A stretch of 7,781 nucleotides of DNA from Deltaproteobacteria bacterium. Its GTDB lineage: Bacteria; Desulfobacterota; Deferrimicrobia; Deferrimicrobiales; Deferrimicrobiaceae. Below are positions 5,590 to 7,781 of the stretch, in pieces. Where the stretch lies: contig JAJZRM010000124.1 of the NCBI GenBank assembly GCA_021802685.1, positions 1 to 7,781 of the forward strand. Reading direction: 5' to 3'. Below the pieces are notes generated by a model. The model was not told the origin of the DNA, made no database searches, and saw only the letters and a program-made list of their open reading frames with translations. The position numbers and the translations under genes were made by a program. Each line of letters begins with the position of its first letter. Position 1 is the first letter of the stretch.

Positions 5590-7413
5590 TTATCCTCTCT
5601 CAAGAAAATCGCGTATTGCGGCGATGAACGCCGCACCGTACCGATCGAGTTTGTACTTCCCGACCCCGTTCACCCCGGCGAAGGCATCGGGATCCATGGG
5701 GGCGCGGGCAACCATGTCCAGGAGCGATGCGTCGCTGAAAACCACGAAAGGGGGGACACGCTGTTCGTCGGCCAGCTTCTTCCGCAAGGCGCGCAACGCC
5801 TGGAAGAGCCCTTCGTCGTTCGGGCCTTGCCCGTCATGCCGCGCCGTTGCCGTTGTCCGCGTTTTTCCCTTCCCCCCTGCAGGAGCCGATGCCGGCCGCG
5901 GGCGGGCCAGCAGGATCCGCTCTTCCCCGCGAAGCAAGAGCGTCGCCTTTTCCGTCAGCCGGAGGACCGCATAGTTCCCCATGTCCTGTTGGAGATAGCC
6001 GAGGTGGATCAACTGACGGAAGATATTCCCCCATGCGTCCTTCGTCAAGGATGCGCCTATGCCGCAGGTCGACAGCGAATCGTGTCCCAGGGAGCGGATC
6101 CTCTCCGTGTCCGCCCCCCGCAGGACGTCGATCACGTGGCCGATGCCGAACCGCTGCCCGACGCGGTAGACGCACGACAGCGCCTTGCGGGCATCTTCGG
6201 TAGCGTCGAACCGCTCGGGAGGGGCAAGGCAGATGTCGCAGTTGCCGCAGTCGTCCTCCAGCCGCTCCCCGAAATAACCGAGGAGGATCCGGCGCCTGCA
6301 CGTCAGCGCTTCCGCGAAGCCGGCCATGGCCCCGAGCTTGTGCAGCTCGATCCTTTTCTGTTCCTCGTTCCCGCCCGCCTCGATGAGCGACCGGCACAGG
6401 ACGATATCGCCGGGTCCGTACAGGAGCAACGCTTCCGCCGGCAGGCCGTCGCGGCCGGAACGCCCCGTTTCCTGGTAATACCCTTCGATGTTCTTTGGGA
6501 TGTCGTAATGGACGACGAAGCGGACGTTCGGCTTGTCGATCCCCATGCCGAACGCGACCGTCGCAACGACCACGCGGAGCCCGTCGCGTTGGAACGCCTC
6601 CTGGACGCGGGTCCTTTCGGAGGTTGGAAGGCCTGCGTGGTACGGCATGGCGGAGATCCCCATTCCCGCCAGCTTCCCGGACAGCTCCTCGACGCGCTTG
6701 CGGGACAGGGCATAGACGATCCCGGCATCCTCCGGACGCTCCGCGAGAAACCTGACGAGCTGATCGAACGGCCGGCTCTTCGGGATCACCGTGTACCGGA
6801 TGTTCGGCCGGTCGAACCCGGCCACGCGGCAGGCAGCGTCGCGGAGCCCCAGCCGCTCGACGATGTCGGCGCGGGTCTGCGGGTCGGCCGTCGCGGTGAG
6901 GGCGATCATCGGGACGGCAGGGAAAAGGGAGCGCAACTTTCCCAGGCGGACGTATTCCGGCCGGAAATCGTGCCCCCATTGCGAGACGCAATGCGCCTCG
7001 TCGATGGCGAACAGGCCGATCCGCATCCCTGAGAGCCGGCCCAGGAACGCGTCGGTCATGAGCCGCTCGGGCGCCACGTAGAGGAGGTCCAGTTCCCCGG
7101 CATGCAGGCGGGCCAGCACCCGGCGGGATTCGGTTTCCTCCAGGGCGGAGTTGTAGCAGGCCGCCCTCACGCCGTTGGCGACAAGGGCGTCGACCTGGTC
7201 CTTCATCAGGGAAATCAGCGGGGAAACGACGACGGCGATGCCGTCCCGATGGAGGGCGGGGAGCTGGTAGCAGACCGACTTGCCCCCGCCGGTCGGCATC
7301 AGGACGAAATAGTCCTTGCCCCGGATAAGCCCTTCGACGATCTCCTCCTGGAACGGCCGGAACGCATCGAAGCCGAAGACGGACTTGAGGGTGGCGCGGG
7401 GAGTCTTTTTCAT
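5590..7413 (-). CDS. recQ: ATP-dependent DNA helicase RecQ
   Basis: The 607-residue protein is a 3'-5' superfamily 2 helicase that unwinds forks, recombination intermediates and structured DNA. Domains follow the full RecQ order. The Q motif lies near FRPFQEEIV (18-26). Walker A is MPTGGGKS (39-46, Lys45). Walker B is DEAH (138-141), followed by the aromatic-rich loop CVSQWGHDFRPEY. SF2 motif VI is QETGRSGRDG (314-323). The zinc-binding segment has Cys372, Cys389, Cys392 and Cys395. A winged-helix RQC region covers about 405-495. A flexible Pro/Ala/Gly-rich linker spans about 503-532, and an HRDC domain covers about 534-607 with GVNGVGKYKLDRYG. All key residues are present, so it should be active. 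The ATG at 7413 gives the usual N-terminus but has no recognisable Shine-Dalgarno sequence. It is 58 nt after the stop of the Mrr-type gene and 8 nt before topA, so recQ and topA are almost certainly co-transcribed. RecQ enzymes cooperate with type IA topoisomerases, usually topoisomerase III. Confidence 0.97.
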   Translation of the reverse strand: MKKTPRATLKSVFGFDAFRPFQEEIVEGLIRGKDYFVLMPTGGGKSVCYQLPALHRDGIAVVVSPLISLMKDQVDALVANGVRAACYNSALEETESRRVLARLHAGELDLLYVAPERLMTDAFLGRLSGMRIGLFAIDEAHCVSQWGHDFRPEYVRLGKLRSLFPAVPMIALTATADPQTRADIVERLGLRDAACRVAGFDRPNIRYTVIPKSRPFDQLVRFLAERPEDAGIVYALSRKRVEELSGKLAGMGISAMPYHAGLPTSERTRVQEAFQRDGLRVVVATVAFGMGIDKPNVRFVVHYDIPKNIEGYYQETGRSGRDGLPAEALLLYGPGDIVLCRSLIEAGGNEEQKRIELHKLGAMAGFAEALTCRRRILLGYFGERLEDDCGNCDICLAPPERFDATEDARKALSCVYRVGQRFGIGHVIDVLRGADTERIRSLGHDSLSTCGIGASLTKDAWGNIFRQLIHLGYLQQDMGNYAVLRLTEKATLLLRGEERILLARPRPASAPAGGKGKTRTTATARHDGQGPNDEGLFQALRALRKKLADEQRVPPFVVFSDASLLDMVARAPMDPDAFAGVNGVGKYKLDRYGAAFIAAIRDFLERG

Positions 7414-7422
7414 AGGACAACG

Positions 7423-7451
7423 AGTATGATCGAAGTTCAGAGGATGAACAA
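7423..7451 (-). promoter_or_regulatory. Weak candidate promoter before recQ
   Basis: On the minus strand TTGTTC (7446-7451) and CATACT (7423-7428) are 17 nt apart. They match the sigma-70 consensus at only 3 and 4 of 6 positions. The -10 would end 9 nt before the recQ ATG, giving an almost leaderless message, which fits the missing Shine-Dalgarno. This may be chance; transcription from the upstream gene is equally possible. Confidence 0.2.
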
Positions 7452-7471
7452 GTCCGGCAGAGCCGAGTGGA

Positions 7472-7781
7472 TTACTCGATAGCTTTCATGCCACGGCATT
7501 TCGGGAACTTGGGGCATCCCCAAAATGCCTTACCGGCGTTTGGACCCTGCTTGGCCATGCGCTTCACCATCACGCTACCGCAATGAGGACAGGTCGGCGT
7601 ACCCGTTTCGGGAGGAGGAATCGGCCGGCCGGCACGTACTTTTCCGATCATCTCCGTGAGCGCCCGGCCATCCATCAACTCGATGTTGCGCCCCTTGGCG
7701 AATGACTGTGCGTCTTCCGTGAAAACGCCCGAGGTCACAACGAATCCACCGGTCGCCCCTGAGCTGCCATCACGCCGAACA
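7472..7781 (-). pseudogene. 3' part of Mrr-type restriction endonuclease with topoisomerase zinc ribbon, apparent frameshift, cut by window edge
   Basis: Only the end of this gene is in the window. The main frame reads GATGGFVVTSGVFTEDAQSF, then GRNIELMDG, a Pro-rich linker, and a C4 zinc ribbon. Counted from the GTG at 7738, its cysteines are 50, 53, 75 and 81, in CPHC and WGCPKFPKC. This is the typical C-terminal half of Mrr-like endonucleases carrying a topoisomerase-type zinc finger. These enzymes cut foreign or modified DNA. The catalytic D...(E/Q)xK core would lie outside the window. Directly upstream the family sequence continues in a different frame, as FGVMAAQG, joined at a run of four G (plus-strand CCCC, 7756-7759). 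One extra G would restore a continuous protein. The upstream frame stops at TGA (7735-7737). This is either a real inactivating mutation or a sequencing/assembly error in a homopolymer. The GTG at 7738 could start an 88-residue fragment without the nuclease core, but I see no support for that being a real gene. The stop is TAA, 58 nt before recQ. Confidence 0.8.

Noticed and set aside
3254..5974. 906-codon open frame on the plus strand opposite topA
   Set aside because: It is an antisense shadow of topA created by its G/C-rich third positions. The protein is Arg/Pro/Asp-rich with no recognisable domain, and it runs across the topA-recQ junction.
5572..7032. 486-codon open frame on the plus strand opposite recQ
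   Set aside because: Antisense shadow of recQ with biased composition and no family motifs.
5834..7420. 528-codon open frame on the minus strand in another frame of recQ
   Set aside because: Frame-shifted shadow of recQ; Arg/Pro-rich and without helicase motifs.
7455..7465. CGGC-AGA-GCCG inverted repeat between the nuclease gene and recQ as a terminator
   Set aside because: The stem is only 4 bp and no T run follows on the minus strand.
1..7781. CRISPR array, tRNA, rRNA, insertion sequence or attachment site
   Set aside because: No regularly spaced repeats, RNA-gene signatures, transposase motifs or paired terminal repeats were seen. The GCAGGGG/CCCCTGC 7-mers at 1-20 and 2832-2869 are too short to be treated as related elements.

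Overview
The window is GC-rich DNA from what looks like a Gram-negative, deltaproteobacteria-like (Desulfobacterota-type) bacterium. This placement is inference. It rests on an outer-membrane-type lipoprotein, strong G/C preference at third codon positions in the two large genes, and the general look of the proteins. No marker in the window fixes the taxon.

Layout: one gene lies on the plus strand at the left edge. It encodes a lipoprotein made of a TPR-like part, a coiled coil and an L,D-transpeptidase domain (53-1018), and follows a terminator-like hairpin at 1-20. Everything else is on the minus strand and reads from right to left. In transcription order these are: the 3' part of an Mrr-type restriction endonuclease with a topoisomerase-type zinc ribbon, entering from beyond the right edge and carrying an apparent 1-base frameshift (7472-7781); recQ (5590-7413); topA (2909-5581); a small WDP-motif protein (2528-2827); a CDKN3-like protein phosphatase (1986-2531); and a stand-alone flavodiiron-type metallo-beta-lactamase protein (1037-1765).

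recQ and topA are separated by only 8 nt and very probably form a transcription unit for DNA topology and recombination intermediates. The small WDP protein and the phosphatase are coupled more tightly still: the TTG start of the phosphatase overlaps the TGA stop of the upstream gene, and its Shine-Dalgarno sequence lies inside that gene. An 81-nt gap with two inverted repeats separates topA from this pair, and one repeat covers the G-rich stretch just before the small gene's start. The metallo-beta-lactamase gene sits after a further 220-nt gap, probably with its own promoter. It converges on the transpeptidase gene with 18 nt between the two stop codons.

Most of the window is ordinary core or accessory gene content. 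The points most worth a second look are the frameshifted Mrr-type endonuclease next to recQ-topA, the TopA that lacks zinc fingers but has four C-terminal GRFGxYV repeats and a His after the catalytic Tyr, the coupled small-protein/phosphatase pair, and the structured leaders before two genes. I see no clear evidence of a wholly new multi-gene system.
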